Source: Streptomyces sp. SCSIO 75703 | GTDB lineage: Bacteria > Actinomycetota > Actinomycetes > Streptomycetales > Streptomycetaceae | Direction of reading: 5' to 3' | Assembly: GCF_036607905.1 (NCBI RefSeq) | Contig: NZ_CP144555.1 | Span: 2,604,001-2,668,000, forward strand | Length of the DNA stretch: 64,000 nucleotides | Shown here: one piece after another, positions 24,492 to 33,191 of the stretch | Layout: every line of letters begins with the position of its first letter | Position numbering within the stretch: position 1 is the stretch's first letter | Notes under the pieces: generated by a model | The model's database searches: none | What the model was told of the DNA's origin: nothing | The model's input: only the letters and a program-made list of their open reading frames with translations | Program-made: the position numbers and the translations under genes

Positions 24492-25412
24492 GTGCAGGGG
24501 GTGCTGACCGGCTTCGGGGTGATCGCCGTCGTCATCGGCGTCGGGTACGTGCTCGGGCTGCGCGGGCACCTCGGGGAGCAGGGCCGCGAGGTGCTGACCC
24601 GGCTCGCCTTCCACGTGGCCTCGCCCGCGCTGCTCTTCACGACGCTGGCGGGCGCGGACCTGTCGGTGGTCTTCTCGGACCGGCTGCTGGTCACCGCGCT
24701 GAGCACCCTCGCCGTGGTCGGCGCCTTCGTCGCGGTCGGCGTCGCGCGGCGCTGGGGACTGGGGCGCACCACCATCGGCGCCCTGTCCTCCGGTTACGTC
24801 AACGCGGGCAACCTCGGCATCCCGATCGCCGTGTACGTGCTGGGCGACGCCTCGCTGGTGGCTCCGGTGCTGCTGTTCCAGCTCCTGTTCGTGACGCCGG
24901 TGGCGCTGACCGTGCTGGACCTCTCGCGCGGCGGGGTGCGGGGGCCGTTGTGGCGGCGGCTGCTCACCCCGGTGCGGAACCCGATCGCGCTGGGCTCGCT
25001 GGCCGGGGTGGCGGTCGCGGCGAGCGGGCTGCGGGTGCCGGGGCCGGTGCTGGAGCCGCTGACACTGATCGGCAACATGTCGGTGCCGGCGGTGCTGCTG
25101 GCCTTCGGCATCTCCCTCAGCGGGAGCACGATGCCGATGCGGGGCGCGGACCGGGGGCCGGTGCTGCTGGCGGTCGTCCTGAAGTCGGTGGGCCAGCCCG
25201 CGGTGGCCTGGGCGCTGGCGTCGGGGGTGTTCGGCCTGCGGGGCGCGGCGCTGCTGGACGTGGTGGTGACGTCGGCGCTGCCGGCGGCGCAGAACCTGTA
25301 CACGTACGCGTCGGCGTACGGGGTGGGCGAGCGGCTCGCCCGGGACGCGGTGCTGGTGTCGACGGTGGTGTCGGTACCGGTGCTCGTGGTGGTGGCCACC
25401 CTGCTGGGCTGA
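24492..25412 (+). CDS. Auxin-efflux-carrier (AEC) family transporter
   Basis: 306 aa. About ten hydrophobic helices start at VLTGFGVIAVVIGVGYVLG. Mid-protein motifs SSGYVNAGNLGIPIAVYVLG and SVPAVLLAFGISL, and the C-terminal SALPAAQNLYTYA, are the conserved AEC signatures with central Asn/Gly/Pro. Family members export organic acids or amino-acid-like solutes; the substrate here is unknown. GTG 24492 is the start that begins at the first membrane helix. Confidence 0.85.
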   Translation: MQGVLTGFGVIAVVIGVGYVLGLRGHLGEQGREVLTRLAFHVASPALLFTTLAGADLSVVFSDRLLVTALSTLAVVGAFVAVGVARRWGLGRTTIGALSSGYVNAGNLGIPIAVYVLGDASLVAPVLLFQLLFVTPVALTVLDLSRGGVRGPLWRRLLTPVRNPIALGSLAGVAVAASGLRVPGPVLEPLTLIGNMSVPAVLLAFGISLSGSTMPMRGADRGPVLLAVVLKSVGQPAVAWALASGVFGLRGAALLDVVVTSALPAAQNLYTYASAYGVGERLARDAVLVSTVVSVPVLVVVATLLG

Positions 25413-25557
25413 CCGGACGCCGGACCCGGCGGCCGACCGGCACCAGGACCCGGCACCCGCACCCGCCCACGCACCGGCACCCCGATCCACACCGCGCCCG
25501 CCCACGCACCGGCACCGGCACCGGCGCCCCGGTCCACCCCCGCATCCGCCACGCGCC

Positions 25558-25587
25558 GGGCCCGGCGCGATGCCCCGCGCCGGGCCC
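25558..25587. terminator. Terminator between the AEC carrier and deoA
   Basis: A 12-bp perfect GC stem (25558-25569 with 25576-25587) is followed on the plus strand by CTTCTGTTCC. It lies between the convergent ends of both genes. Confidence 0.7.
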
Positions 25588-25634
25588 CTTCTGTTCCGTG
25601 CCGTTCCGCCCGTTCCGCCCGTGGCGGGCGTGGG

Positions 25635-26918
25635 TCAGGCGATGCGGTCCAGCACCACCGGCGACGGGGTGAAGGCGGTGCCCTCCGGGGCGATGTCCCA
25701 GGAGCCCTCGACCGCGCTCAGGGCGTAGGCGAAGCGGTCCGGGGTGTCGGTGTGCAGGGTCATCAGGGGCCGGCCCGCGGTGACCCGGTCGCCGGGCTTG
25801 GCGTGCAGTTCGACCCCGGCGGCGGCCTGCACCGGGTCCTCCTTGCGGGCCCGGCCGGCGCCCAGGCGCCAGGCGGCGACGCCGACGTCGTAGGCGTCCA
25901 GGCGGGTCAGTACGCCGGAGGCGGGCGCGGTCACCACGTGCTGTTCGCGCGAGGTGGGCAGGGGCGCGTCCGGGTCGCCGCCCTGGGCGGAGATCATGCG
26001 GCGCCAGACGTCCATGGCGGAGCCGTCGGCGAGCGCCTTGGCCGGGTCGGCGTCCGTCAGTCCGGCCGCGTCGAGCATCTCGCGGGCGAGGGCGAGGGTC
26101 AGTTCGACCACGTCCCGCGGGCCGCCGCCGGCGAGGACCTCGACGGACTCGCGGACCTCCAGGGCGTTGCCGGCGGTCAGTCCGAGCGGGGTCGCCATGT
26201 CGGTGAGCAGCGCGACGGTGCGCACGCCGTGGTCGGTGCCGAGGCCGACCATGGTGGAGGCCAGTTCGCGGGCGTCCTCCAGGGTCTTCATGAAGGCGCC
26301 GGAGCCGCACTTGACGTCGAGGACGAGCGAGCCGGTGCCCTCGGCGATCTTCTTCGACATGATCGAGGAGGCGATCAGGGGGATGGCCTCGACGGTGCCG
26401 GTGACGTCCCGCAGGGCGTAGAGCTTCTTGTCGGCGGGGGCGAGTCCGTCGCCGGCGGCGCAGATCACGGCGCCGACGCCGTCGAGGACGGAGAGCATCT
26501 CCTCGTTGGAGAGCAGGGCCCGCCAGCCGGGGATGGCCTCCAGCTTGTCGAGGGTGCCGCCGGTGTGGCCGAGGCCGCGGCCGGAGAGCTGCGGGACGAT
26601 CGCGCCGCAGGCGGCGACGAGCGGGGCCAGCGGCAGGGTGATCTTGTCGCCGACGCCGCCGGTGGAGTGCTTGTCGGCGGTCGGGCGGGAGAGCGAGGAG
26701 AAGTCCATGCGCTCGCCCGAGGCGATCATCGCGGCGGTCCAGCGGGCGATCTCGCGCCGGTTCATGCCGTTGAGCAGGATGGCCATCGCGAGGGCGGACA
26801 TCTGCTCGTCGGCCACCTCCCCGCGGGTGTACGCGTCGACGACCCAGTCGATCTGCTCGTCGCCGAGTTCGCCGCGGTCCCGCTTGGTGCGGATGACGGA
26901 GATGACGTCCATGGCCAT
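25635..26918 (-). CDS. deoA: Thymidine phosphorylase
   Basis: 427 aa. Cleaves thymidine and deoxyuridine to base plus 2-deoxyribose-1-phosphate. Motifs: KHSTGGVGDK (phosphate/substrate), the family signature SGRGLGHTGGTLDKLE, SSIMSKKIAEG and DVKCGSGAF, followed by a C-terminal alpha/beta domain. The length is normal. ATG 26918 with GGAAGG RBS; ATG 26912 is an alternative. It is the last gene of the minus-strand nucleoside operon, 128 bp after cdd, with a strong hairpin in the gap. Confidence 0.95.
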   Translation of the reverse strand: MAMDVISVIRTKRDRGELGDEQIDWVVDAYTRGEVADEQMSALAMAILLNGMNRREIARWTAAMIASGERMDFSSLSRPTADKHSTGGVGDKITLPLAPLVAACGAIVPQLSGRGLGHTGGTLDKLEAIPGWRALLSNEEMLSVLDGVGAVICAAGDGLAPADKKLYALRDVTGTVEAIPLIASSIMSKKIAEGTGSLVLDVKCGSGAFMKTLEDARELASTMVGLGTDHGVRTVALLTDMATPLGLTAGNALEVRESVEVLAGGGPRDVVELTLALAREMLDAAGLTDADPAKALADGSAMDVWRRMISAQGGDPDAPLPTSREQHVVTAPASGVLTRLDAYDVGVAAWRLGAGRARKEDPVQAAAGVELHAKPGDRVTAGRPLMTLHTDTPDRFAYALSAVEGSWDIAPEGTAFTPSPVVLDRIA

Positions 26919-27003
26919 GGCTGGCTTCCTTCCGGTGGAGCGAAGGGTGATGCGGAGGGGTGGGGGGTGGAACGGGGTGCCGATGGGGTGGGGGCGTGGA
27001 GAA

Positions 27004-27044
27004 CCGCGGCCCCCGCGGCCGGGTCCGGCGCGCGGGGGCCGCGG
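27004..27044. terminator. Intercistronic hairpin between cdd and deoA
   Basis: A perfect 14-bp stem (27004-27017 with 27031-27044) begins 2 bp after the cdd stop. It could attenuate or stabilise the 3' end, lowering deoA expression relative to cdd. Confidence 0.65.
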
Positions 27045-27046
27045 GC

Positions 27047-27439
27047 TCAGGGGGCGAGGTGTCCGGGGCCGAACGCCTGCGGGAGCATCTCCGACAGCGG
27101 TAGGACGCCCGCCGGGGTCTCCAGCAGGAGCCCGTCGCCGCCGAACTCGTACAGGAGCTGGCGGCAGCGTCCGCAGGGCACCAGGACCTCGCCGTGGCCG
27201 TCGACGCACACGAAGTGCGTCAGCCGTCCGCCGCCGGTGAGCTGGAGCTGCGAGACGAGCCCGCACTCGGCGCACAGGCCGACGCCGTAGCTGGCGTTCT
27301 CCACGTTGCAGCCGGTGACCGTGCGGCCGTCGTCGACGAGGGCGGCGGCGCCGACCGGGTAGCCGGAGTACGGGGCGTACGCGTGGGCCATGGCCCGGCG
27401 TGCCGCCTCGCGCAGCGCGGCCCAGTCCGGGGCGGTCAC
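27047..27439 (-). CDS. cdd: Cytidine deaminase
   Basis: 130 aa, the tetrameric short type. It converts cytidine and deoxycytidine to uridine forms. Zinc/catalytic motifs: CAECG with the proton-shuttle Glu, and PCGRCRQ with the two other zinc cysteines. YPVGAAALVDDG and TGCNVENASYG bind the sugar. GTG 27439 overlaps the end of the second permease by 4 bp (GTGA), so translation is coupled to the transporter genes. Confidence 0.95.
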   Translation of the reverse strand: MTAPDWAALREAARRAMAHAYAPYSGYPVGAAALVDDGRTVTGCNVENASYGVGLCAECGLVSQLQLTGGGRLTHFVCVDGHGEVLVPCGRCRQLLYEFGGDGLLLETPAGVLPLSEMLPQAFGPGHLAP

Positions 27440-28710
27440 TTGCCCTGTCCCTTGCGGTACTGCATGCCGTTGGCCTTCGGCATCCGCAGGCGTTGCGCGG
27501 AGAGCGCGAGGACGACGAGCGTGACGACGTACGGCGTGGCCGAGACGACCTGGTTGGGGACCTCGTTCGTGCCGGCGTACCAGGCGAAGAAGAGGACGCC
27601 GACGGCCAGGGTGATCGCGGCCTTGACGTAGGCGCGGCGCACGACGAGCCAGATGGCGCCGGCCAGCAGCAGGAGCGCGCCGAGGAGGAGCAGGGCGTGC
27701 ACGTTGGCCGAGCCGCCGCGCAGGTTGAGGCTGTCGGTGTAGCCGAAGAGGCCGGCGCCGATGGCGAGGCCGCCGGGCATCCAGTTGCCGAAGATCATCG
27801 CTGCGAGGCCGATGTAGCCGCGGCCGCTGGTCTGGCCCTCCAGGTAGAACGGGTTGGCCACGATGGCGAGGAAGACGCCGCCGAGGCCGGCCAGTCCGCC
27901 GGAGATGATCACGGCGAGGTACTTGTACTTGTAGACGTTGACGCCGAGGGACTCGGCGGCGATCGGGTTCTCGCCGCAGGAGCGCAGCCGCAGGCCGAAC
28001 GGCGTGCGCCACAGCACCCACCAGCTCCCGGGGACCAGGGCGACGGCGAGCAGGGTCAGCCAGGAGACGTTGGTGACCAGGCCGCCGAGGAGGCCGGCGA
28101 CGTCCGAGACGAGGAACCAGCCCTTGGCGTTGAGGTCGGTCAGGGCGCCGGAGAGTCCGGGCACGGTGAAGTGGCCGAGGGACTCGACCGCGGGGGACTG
28201 CTTGGCGGAGCCGCCCTGGTGGCCCTCGAAGGCGAGCGGGGCGAGGTAGCGGGTGGCGCCGAGGGCGAGGATGTTGATGGCCACGCCGGAGACGATGTGG
28301 TTGACCTTGAAGGTGACGGTCACGATGGCGTGCAGCAGCCCGCCGAGCCCGCCGCCGACGATGCCGACCACGACACCGGTCCACGGGCCCCACTGGAATC
28401 CGGCCCAGGCGCCGAACCAGGTGCCGAGGATCATCATGCCTTCGAGGCCGATGTTGACGACGCCCGCGCGCTCGGCCCACAGGCCGCCGAGACCGGCGAG
28501 GCCGATCGGCACGGCGAGCTGGAGCGCGGTGGACATCTGGCTGACGTTGGTGATGCCGTCGGCGCCGGTGACGAGCCGGACGAGGGAGGTCAGCGAGAGG
28601 GTGCCGGCGATGACCAGCAGCAGGACGGGCAGCGACATGCGGCGGCCGGTCGGCGCCGCGGGCTGCAGCGTGGGCTGGTTGACGTCGATCGCCGTGGTCG
28701 AAGTGGTCAT
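27436..28710 (-). CDS. ABC transporter permease (nucleoside/BMP system), second subunit
   Basis: 424 aa. The BPD_transp_2-type permease has many helices starting at PVLLLVIAGTLSLTSLV. Conserved segments are AERAGVVNIGLEGMM, VNHIVSGVAINILALG, SCGENPIAAESLGVNVYKYK and GRGYIGLAAMIFGNW. These patterns match the permeases of guanosine/nucleoside BMP uptake systems. ATG 28710 overlaps the first permease stop (ATGA), and the gene ends 4 bp inside cdd. It forms the membrane pore with the first permease. Confidence 0.9.
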   Translation of the reverse strand: MTTSTTAIDVNQPTLQPAAPTGRRMSLPVLLLVIAGTLSLTSLVRLVTGADGITNVSQMSTALQLAVPIGLAGLGGLWAERAGVVNIGLEGMMILGTWFGAWAGFQWGPWTGVVVGIVGGGLGGLLHAIVTVTFKVNHIVSGVAINILALGATRYLAPLAFEGHQGGSAKQSPAVESLGHFTVPGLSGALTDLNAKGWFLVSDVAGLLGGLVTNVSWLTLLAVALVPGSWWVLWRTPFGLRLRSCGENPIAAESLGVNVYKYKYLAVIISGGLAGLGGVFLAIVANPFYLEGQTSGRGYIGLAAMIFGNWMPGGLAIGAGLFGYTDSLNLRGGSANVHALLLLGALLLLAGAIWLVVRRAYVKAAITLAVGVLFFAWYAGTNEVPNQVVSATPYVVTLVVLALSAQRLRMPKANGMQYRKGQGK

Positions 28711-29861
28711 CGGGCCGCCACCTCCTTCTGGGTGTTGTCGGGGTTGCCGCCGTCGGCGTCGCCGTCGCCGGCGGCTCCGAGGGCGAGGCCGGCGGCGAGT
28801 TCGGCGCCGACGCGGCGCTGCTGGCGGCGCAGGCCCCATTCGCGGACGGCCTCGTAGGCGACGACGACGGAGAGGACGATCAGGCCCTGCATGATCACCG
28901 CGATCTCCTTGTCGAAGCCGTGGAAGTCCAGCTCCGGGGAGGCCTTGTCGAGCCAGGCCCACAGCAGGGCGGCGAAGGCGATGCCGACCGGGCTGTTGCG
29001 GCCGAGCAGGGCGATGCCGATGCCGAGGAAGCCCACGCCCTTGGGGAAGTTGAGGCTGTAGGTGTGGGTGTCGCCGAGCAGCATGGGCAGTCCGGCGAGG
29101 CCGGCGACCGCGCCGGAGAGCAGCATGGCGCTGAGCACCATCCGCTTGGGGTCGACGCCGCTGGCCGCGGCGGCGGACTCGGAGGCGCCGGAGGCGCGCA
29201 GGTCGAAGCCGAAGCGGGTGCGGTTGAGGACGATCCAGTAGCCGATGCCGAGCAGCGCGGCGAGGATCAGCAGGCCGTGGATCTCGCCGGCGGCGCCCAT
29301 GTCGATGCCGGGGATCCAGCCGGACTCGTGCATCTCGCCGGTGGTGCTGTTGTTGCCGATCTTGACGCCGAAGACGTCGGGCCGCCACATGTAGACGATG
29401 AGCGAGGTGGCGATGGCGTTGAGCATGATCGTCGCCACCACCTCGCTGACCCCGCGGGTGACCTTGAGGACACCGGCGATGCCGGCCCAGAAGGCGCCGG
29501 TGAACACGGCGGTCAGGAGCAGCAGCGGGATCTGGAGGACGGCCGGCAGGTCGGCGTGGGCGCCGACGATGGCGGCGACCATGGCGGCGAGCTGGTACTG
29601 GCCGTCGACGCCGATGTTGAACAGGTTCATCCGGAAGCCGATGGCGACCGCGAGGGCGGCGATGTAGTACATCGACGCCTGGTTGACGATGCGGACCTGG
29701 ACGTCCGAGAACCCGGCCTGCTCGAACATCAGGACGAACGGTTCGATCGGGTTCTTGCCCGAGGCGATCAGGACGATCGCGCTGAGCACGAACGCCACGG
29801 CGAGCGCGATGACCGGGCCGGCCACCGCGAGGAGCACGCGCTCCCTGTCGAACTTCTTCAT
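28707..29861 (-). CDS. ABC transporter permease (nucleoside/BMP system), first subunit
   Basis: 384 aa. Helices start at VLLAVAGPVIALAVAFVLSA. NLFNIGVDGQYQLAAM, GVSEVVATIMLNAIA, RASGASESAAAASGVDPKRM and FLGIGIALLGRNSPVGI are characteristic of this permease family. The last 40 residues are polar. The start ATG overlaps the ATPase stop by 1 bp (TGATG) and the end overlaps the next permease by 4 bp, so stoichiometric co-translation is expected. Confidence 0.9.
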   Translation of the reverse strand: MKKFDRERVLLAVAGPVIALAVAFVLSAIVLIASGKNPIEPFVLMFEQAGFSDVQVRIVNQASMYYIAALAVAIGFRMNLFNIGVDGQYQLAAMVAAIVGAHADLPAVLQIPLLLLTAVFTGAFWAGIAGVLKVTRGVSEVVATIMLNAIATSLIVYMWRPDVFGVKIGNNSTTGEMHESGWIPGIDMGAAGEIHGLLILAALLGIGYWIVLNRTRFGFDLRASGASESAAAASGVDPKRMVLSAMLLSGAVAGLAGLPMLLGDTHTYSLNFPKGVGFLGIGIALLGRNSPVGIAFAALLWAWLDKASPELDFHGFDKEIAVIMQGLIVLSVVVAYEAVREWGLRRQQRRVGAELAAGLALGAAGDGDADGGNPDNTQKEVAAR

Positions 29862-31462
29862 CAGCGGGCCTCGTCTTCCGGAGACTCGGGGGCTTCGGCC
29901 GACGTCTCGGGGGTCTTCCTCGCCGGGTTCTCGGGGGTGCCGGAGGTCTCGTCGGCGACGAGGTGGCCGGTGGCGGCGCCGGTCATGGCCGAGCCCAGCT
30001 CCTCCGGGGTGATGGTCGCGGGGTCGGCGTCCGCGACCAGCCGGCCGTCGTAGATCACCCGCAGCGTGTCGGACAGGCCGATCAGCTCGTCCAGGTCGGC
30101 GGAGATCAGCAGGACGGCCAGGCCCTCGCGGCGGGCCTCGCGGATGTGGTCCCAGATGGCGGCCTGGGCGCCGACGTCCACGCCGCGGGTGGGGTGGGCG
30201 GCGATCAGGAAGCGCGGCCCGTGGCTCATCTCCCGGCCGACGATCAGCTTCTGCTGGTTGCCGCCGGACAGGGAGGCCGCGGTGACGTCGATGCCGGGCG
30301 TGCGGACGTCGTACGCCTCGACGATGCGGCGGGTGTCCTCCTGGGACGCCTTCGGGTCCAGCCAGAAGCCGCGGCTGTTGGGCTTCTCGGTGACGTGCCC
30401 CAGGATGCGGTTCTCCCACAGGGGCGCCTCCAGGAGCAGCCCGTGCCGGTGGCGGTCCTCGGGGATGTGGCCGATGCCCCGTTCGCGGCGCTTGCGGGTG
30501 GGCAGGGAGGTGATGTCCTCGTCCAGGAAGCGGATGCTGCCGGAGTCGGCGGACCGCAGGCCGATCAGGGCGTCGACCAGTTCGGTCTGGCCGTTGCCCT
30601 CGACCCCGGCGATGCCGAGCACCTCGCCGGCGTGGATGGTGAAGGTGATGTCGTCGAGCAGGGCCTTGCCGCCGGGCGCGGCCAGGCGCAGCGCGTCGAC
30701 GGTGACGACCGGGCGGTCGGTGACCGTGGACTCGGCGGTCTCGGGGGTGGGCAGTTCGCTGCCGACCATCAGCTCGGCGAGCTGGCGCGGGGTGGTCTCG
30801 GCGGGCACGGCGGTGCCGACGGTGGTGCCGCGCCGGATGACGGTGATGTCGTCGGCGACCGAGAGGACCTCGCCCAGCTTGTGGGAGATGAAGATGACGG
30901 ACAGGCCCTCGGCCTTGAGTCCGCGCAGGTTCTCGAAGAGGGCGTCGACCTCCTGCGGCACCAGGACGGCCGTGGGCTCGTCGAGGATGAGCGTGCGGGC
31001 GCCGCGGTAGAGGACCTTGAGGATCTCCACGCGCTGGCGGGCGGCGACGCCGAGTTCCTCGACGAGGGCGTCGGGGCGCACGCCGAGGCCGTAGCGGTCG
31101 GAGATCTCCTTGATGCGCCGCCGGGCGCGGGCACCGATGCCGTACAGCTTCTCGCTGCCCAGCGCGACGTTCTCCAGGACCGTGAGGTTGTCGGCGAGCA
31201 TGAAGTGCTGGTGGACCATGCCGATGCCGCGGGCGATGGCGTCGGCCGGCGAGCCGAAGGCCACCTGCTCGCCGTCGATCTCGATGGTGCCCTCGTCCGG
31301 CTTCTGCATGCCGTAGAGGATCTTCATGAGGGTCGACTTGCCGGCGCCGTTCTCGCCGACGAGGGCGTGGACGGTGCCCTTGCGGACGGTGAGGTGGATG
31401 TCGTGGTTGGCCACGACGCCCGGGAAACGCTTGGTGATCCCGGCGAGTCGGACGGCGGTCAC
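29861..31462 (-). CDS. ABC transporter ATP-binding protein, two ATPase domains (nucleoside uptake)
   Basis: 533 aa from GTG 31462. The first domain has Walker A GENGAGKST, a Walker B/switch region LILDEPTAVLVPQEVD and ISHKLGEV. The second domain has a degenerate Walker A (GIAGVEGNGQTELVD), LSGGNQQK and AHPTRGVDVG. This is the RbsA/YufO architecture that energises BMP-type nucleoside import. The start is uncertain: GTG 31462 has no RBS, while a good AGGAGA (31518-31523) lies 8 nt before an in-frame ATC codon at 31510. The operator at 31539-31550 lies upstream. The operon continues through two permeases, cdd and deoA. Confidence 0.9.
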   Translation of the reverse strand: MTAVRLAGITKRFPGVVANHDIHLTVRKGTVHALVGENGAGKSTLMKILYGMQKPDEGTIEIDGEQVAFGSPADAIARGIGMVHQHFMLADNLTVLENVALGSEKLYGIGARARRRIKEISDRYGLGVRPDALVEELGVAARQRVEILKVLYRGARTLILDEPTAVLVPQEVDALFENLRGLKAEGLSVIFISHKLGEVLSVADDITVIRRGTTVGTAVPAETTPRQLAELMVGSELPTPETAESTVTDRPVVTVDALRLAAPGGKALLDDITFTIHAGEVLGIAGVEGNGQTELVDALIGLRSADSGSIRFLDEDITSLPTRKRRERGIGHIPEDRHRHGLLLEAPLWENRILGHVTEKPNSRGFWLDPKASQEDTRRIVEAYDVRTPGIDVTAASLSGGNQQKLIVGREMSHGPRFLIAAHPTRGVDVGAQAAIWDHIREARREGLAVLLISADLDELIGLSDTLRVIYDGRLVADADPATITPEELGSAMTGAATGHLVADETSGTPENPARKTPETSAEAPESPEDEAR

Positions 31463-31538
31463 CTGACCGTTGACCGCCGCTCCGGCCGGAGGGCTGCTGG
31501 ACGCGTTGATGGCGCACTCTCCTGGGGACGGGGGCCGT

Positions 31539-31550
31539 CTACGCGCGTAG
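31539..31550. promoter_or_regulatory. Operator palindrome CTACGCGCGTAG, nucleoside ABC operon
   Basis: Perfect palindrome between the terminator of the upstream lipoprotein gene and the ATPase gene. No convincing -10 can be picked; TAGACG overlapping the right half is the best hexamer on the minus strand. Confidence 0.7.
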
Positions 31551-31581
31551 TGCCCCTACGGCATCGAAAGGCGGTGGCACA

Positions 31582-31641
31582 CCGCTCGGCGGGACGCGGG
31601 GAAGGCGGACCCGGCCGCCCTCCCCGCGTCCCGCCGAGCGG
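31582..31641. terminator. Strong terminator after BMP lipoprotein 1
   Basis: A 27-bp stem (31582-31608 with 31615-31641, one G-U pair) and a 6-nt loop. It separates BMP lipoprotein 1 from the ABC operon, which then starts from its own operator-bearing promoter. Confidence 0.88.
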
Positions 31642-31765
31642 ACGCGACCCCGCGCTGACACGCTGTTCGAGGTCCGGGCCGGGTCCCGGGAACGCGGCCG
31701 GCGCCACCGGCACCGGCGCCCGGCCGGAGCCGGTCAGTTCCACGGGATCCGCCCTCGCTGCTCAA

Positions 31766-32815
31766 CTAGCTGCTCTTGACCTTGATCTCGCCGTTGACGA
31801 TCTTCTCCTTGGCGGCGTTCACGGCCTCCTGGAGCGCGGCGTCGTCCGCGAACTTGGGGTTGGAGACCGACAGGCCGACCTCGCCGGACTTCAGGTCGCC
31901 CTTGACGATACCGGTCTCGGGCTTGCCGTTCTCCACCGACTTCGCCAGGTTGTGGACGGCCTTGGCGACGTCCTTGGTGGCCGACGTCAGGATGAAGTCC
32001 TTGTACTTGGCGAGGGCTTCCTGCTTGTACTGGTCGGAGTCGACGCCGATCGCCCAGACCTTGTGCTTGGCGGCGGCCTCGATGACGCCCTGGCCGGAGA
32101 GGCCGGCCGCGGCGTAGACGACGTCGGCCTTCTTCTCGATCTGGCCCTCGGCGGCGGTCTTGCCCTTGTCGGGGCTGGAGAAGCCGCCCTCCTCCGCGGT
32201 CTGGGTGAGGTACTGCGAGATCACCTTGACCGAGGGGTCGGTGTCCTTGACGCCCTGCTCGTAGCCGGCCTGGAACTTGTGGATCAGCGGCACGTCCACG
32301 CCGCCCACGAAGCCGACCGTCTTCGTCTTGGTGCTCTTCGCGGCGGCGACACCGGCGAGGTAGGACGCCTCCTCCTCGTTGAAGACGAGGTCGGCGACGT
32401 TCTTCGCCTCGATCGTGGCGTCGTCCACGATGCCGAAGGTGGTGTCCGGGTACTTCTCGGCCGCGGCCTTCATGGCGGTCGCGTACGCGTAGCCGACGCC
32501 GATGACCGGGTTGTAGCCCTGCTTGGCCAGCGAGGAGAGGCGCTGCTCCTTGTCGGCGTCCGTCTCGCCCTCGGTGGGCTCGATGTCCGCCGTCTCGTAG
32601 CCGAACTCCTTCTTCGCCTGCTCCAGGCCCGTGAAGGCGGCGTCGTTGAAGGACTGGTCGCCCCGGCCGCCGACGTCGTAGGCGATGGCGAGGCCCTTGT
32701 CGCCCCGGGAATCAGACGACCCGGAGGAGGTCGAGGTGCCGCCGCAGGCGGAGAGGGCGAGGGCCAGGGAGGCGGTCGCCGCGCCTGCGACCGTGATCCG
32801 GGAAATCCGGCGCAT
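31766..32815 (-). CDS. BMP-family nucleoside-binding lipoprotein 1
   Basis: 349 aa. Lipoprotein signal with lipobox ALSACGG (Cys about 25), then the Med/BMP domain. KGLAIAYDVGGRGDQSFND, IEPTEGETDADKEQRLSSL, NPVIGVGYAY, KTVGFVGGVDVPLIHKFQ and GVDSDQYKQEAL are typical of purine-nucleoside-binding BMP proteins. It is the extracellular receptor of the adjacent ABC importer. ATG 32815 has a GGAG RBS. The start is preceded by its own promoter and operator variant. It is a close paralogue of lipoprotein 2. Confidence 0.93.
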   Translation of the reverse strand: MRRISRITVAGAATASLALALSACGGTSTSSGSSDSRGDKGLAIAYDVGGRGDQSFNDAAFTGLEQAKKEFGYETADIEPTEGETDADKEQRLSSLAKQGYNPVIGVGYAYATAMKAAAEKYPDTTFGIVDDATIEAKNVADLVFNEEEASYLAGVAAAKSTKTKTVGFVGGVDVPLIHKFQAGYEQGVKDTDPSVKVISQYLTQTAEEGGFSSPDKGKTAAEGQIEKKADVVYAAAGLSGQGVIEAAAKHKVWAIGVDSDQYKQEALAKYKDFILTSATKDVAKAVHNLAKSVENGKPETGIVKGDLKSGEVGLSVSNPKFADDAALQEAVNAAKEKIVNGEIKVKSS

Positions 32816-32874
32816 GTGTGGTGCTCCTGTCGTACAAGCGCCGGACGGTTCGGCTTCGGCGCTGGCTTCGCCGC

Positions 32875-32903
32875 AGATTAACGCGCGTAGACCTGCCTGA
32901 AAA
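32875..32903 (-). promoter_or_regulatory. Promoter of BMP lipoprotein 1 with operator variant CTACGCGCGTTA
   Basis: On the minus strand: -35-like TTTTCA (32903-32898), a 17-bp spacer with CTACGCGCGT, then -10 TAATCT (32880-32875). The 12-mer CTACGCGCGTTA (32890-32879) keeps the left ten bases of the operator. The rest of 32816-33191 contains only the transcript leader and the terminator of lipoprotein 2. Confidence 0.7.
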
Positions 32904-33127
32904 CCCCTTCTGTCCACCTTGTTATCCGCCCGTGAGCAAGAGGCCGCACAGGCGAGCGGTCCGGGGCCGCGGCATCGGCCCGCCGGGGCCCGGCCGGGGG
33001 CTCGCCGGGTGCGAACGCGGGGTGGCGGAGGGTGACCCGGCAGGGGTTTCCGGGCCGCTTTCGTGACGGGGAGTCGCCTGCCGGGGACACCACGGTACGG
33101 ACCCGGCCCCGGGCCGCCGGACACGGC

Positions 33128-33160
33128 GCGGCGGACGGCCTCCCGGTGGCCGTCCGCCGC
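33128..33160. terminator. Terminator after BMP lipoprotein 2
   Basis: A perfect 13-bp stem (33128-33140 with 33148-33160) with a 7-nt loop, 31 bp after the stop on the minus strand. Confidence 0.75.
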
Positions 33161-33191
33161 GGCGCGCTGCCCGTCGCCGGTGTGTCGAGGA

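Noticed and set aside
27400..30053. Long plus-strand frames opposite the permease and ATPase genes
   Set aside because: They are the antisense shadows of minus-strand genes with strong family motifs; composition is Gly/Ala/Val/Asp-only.
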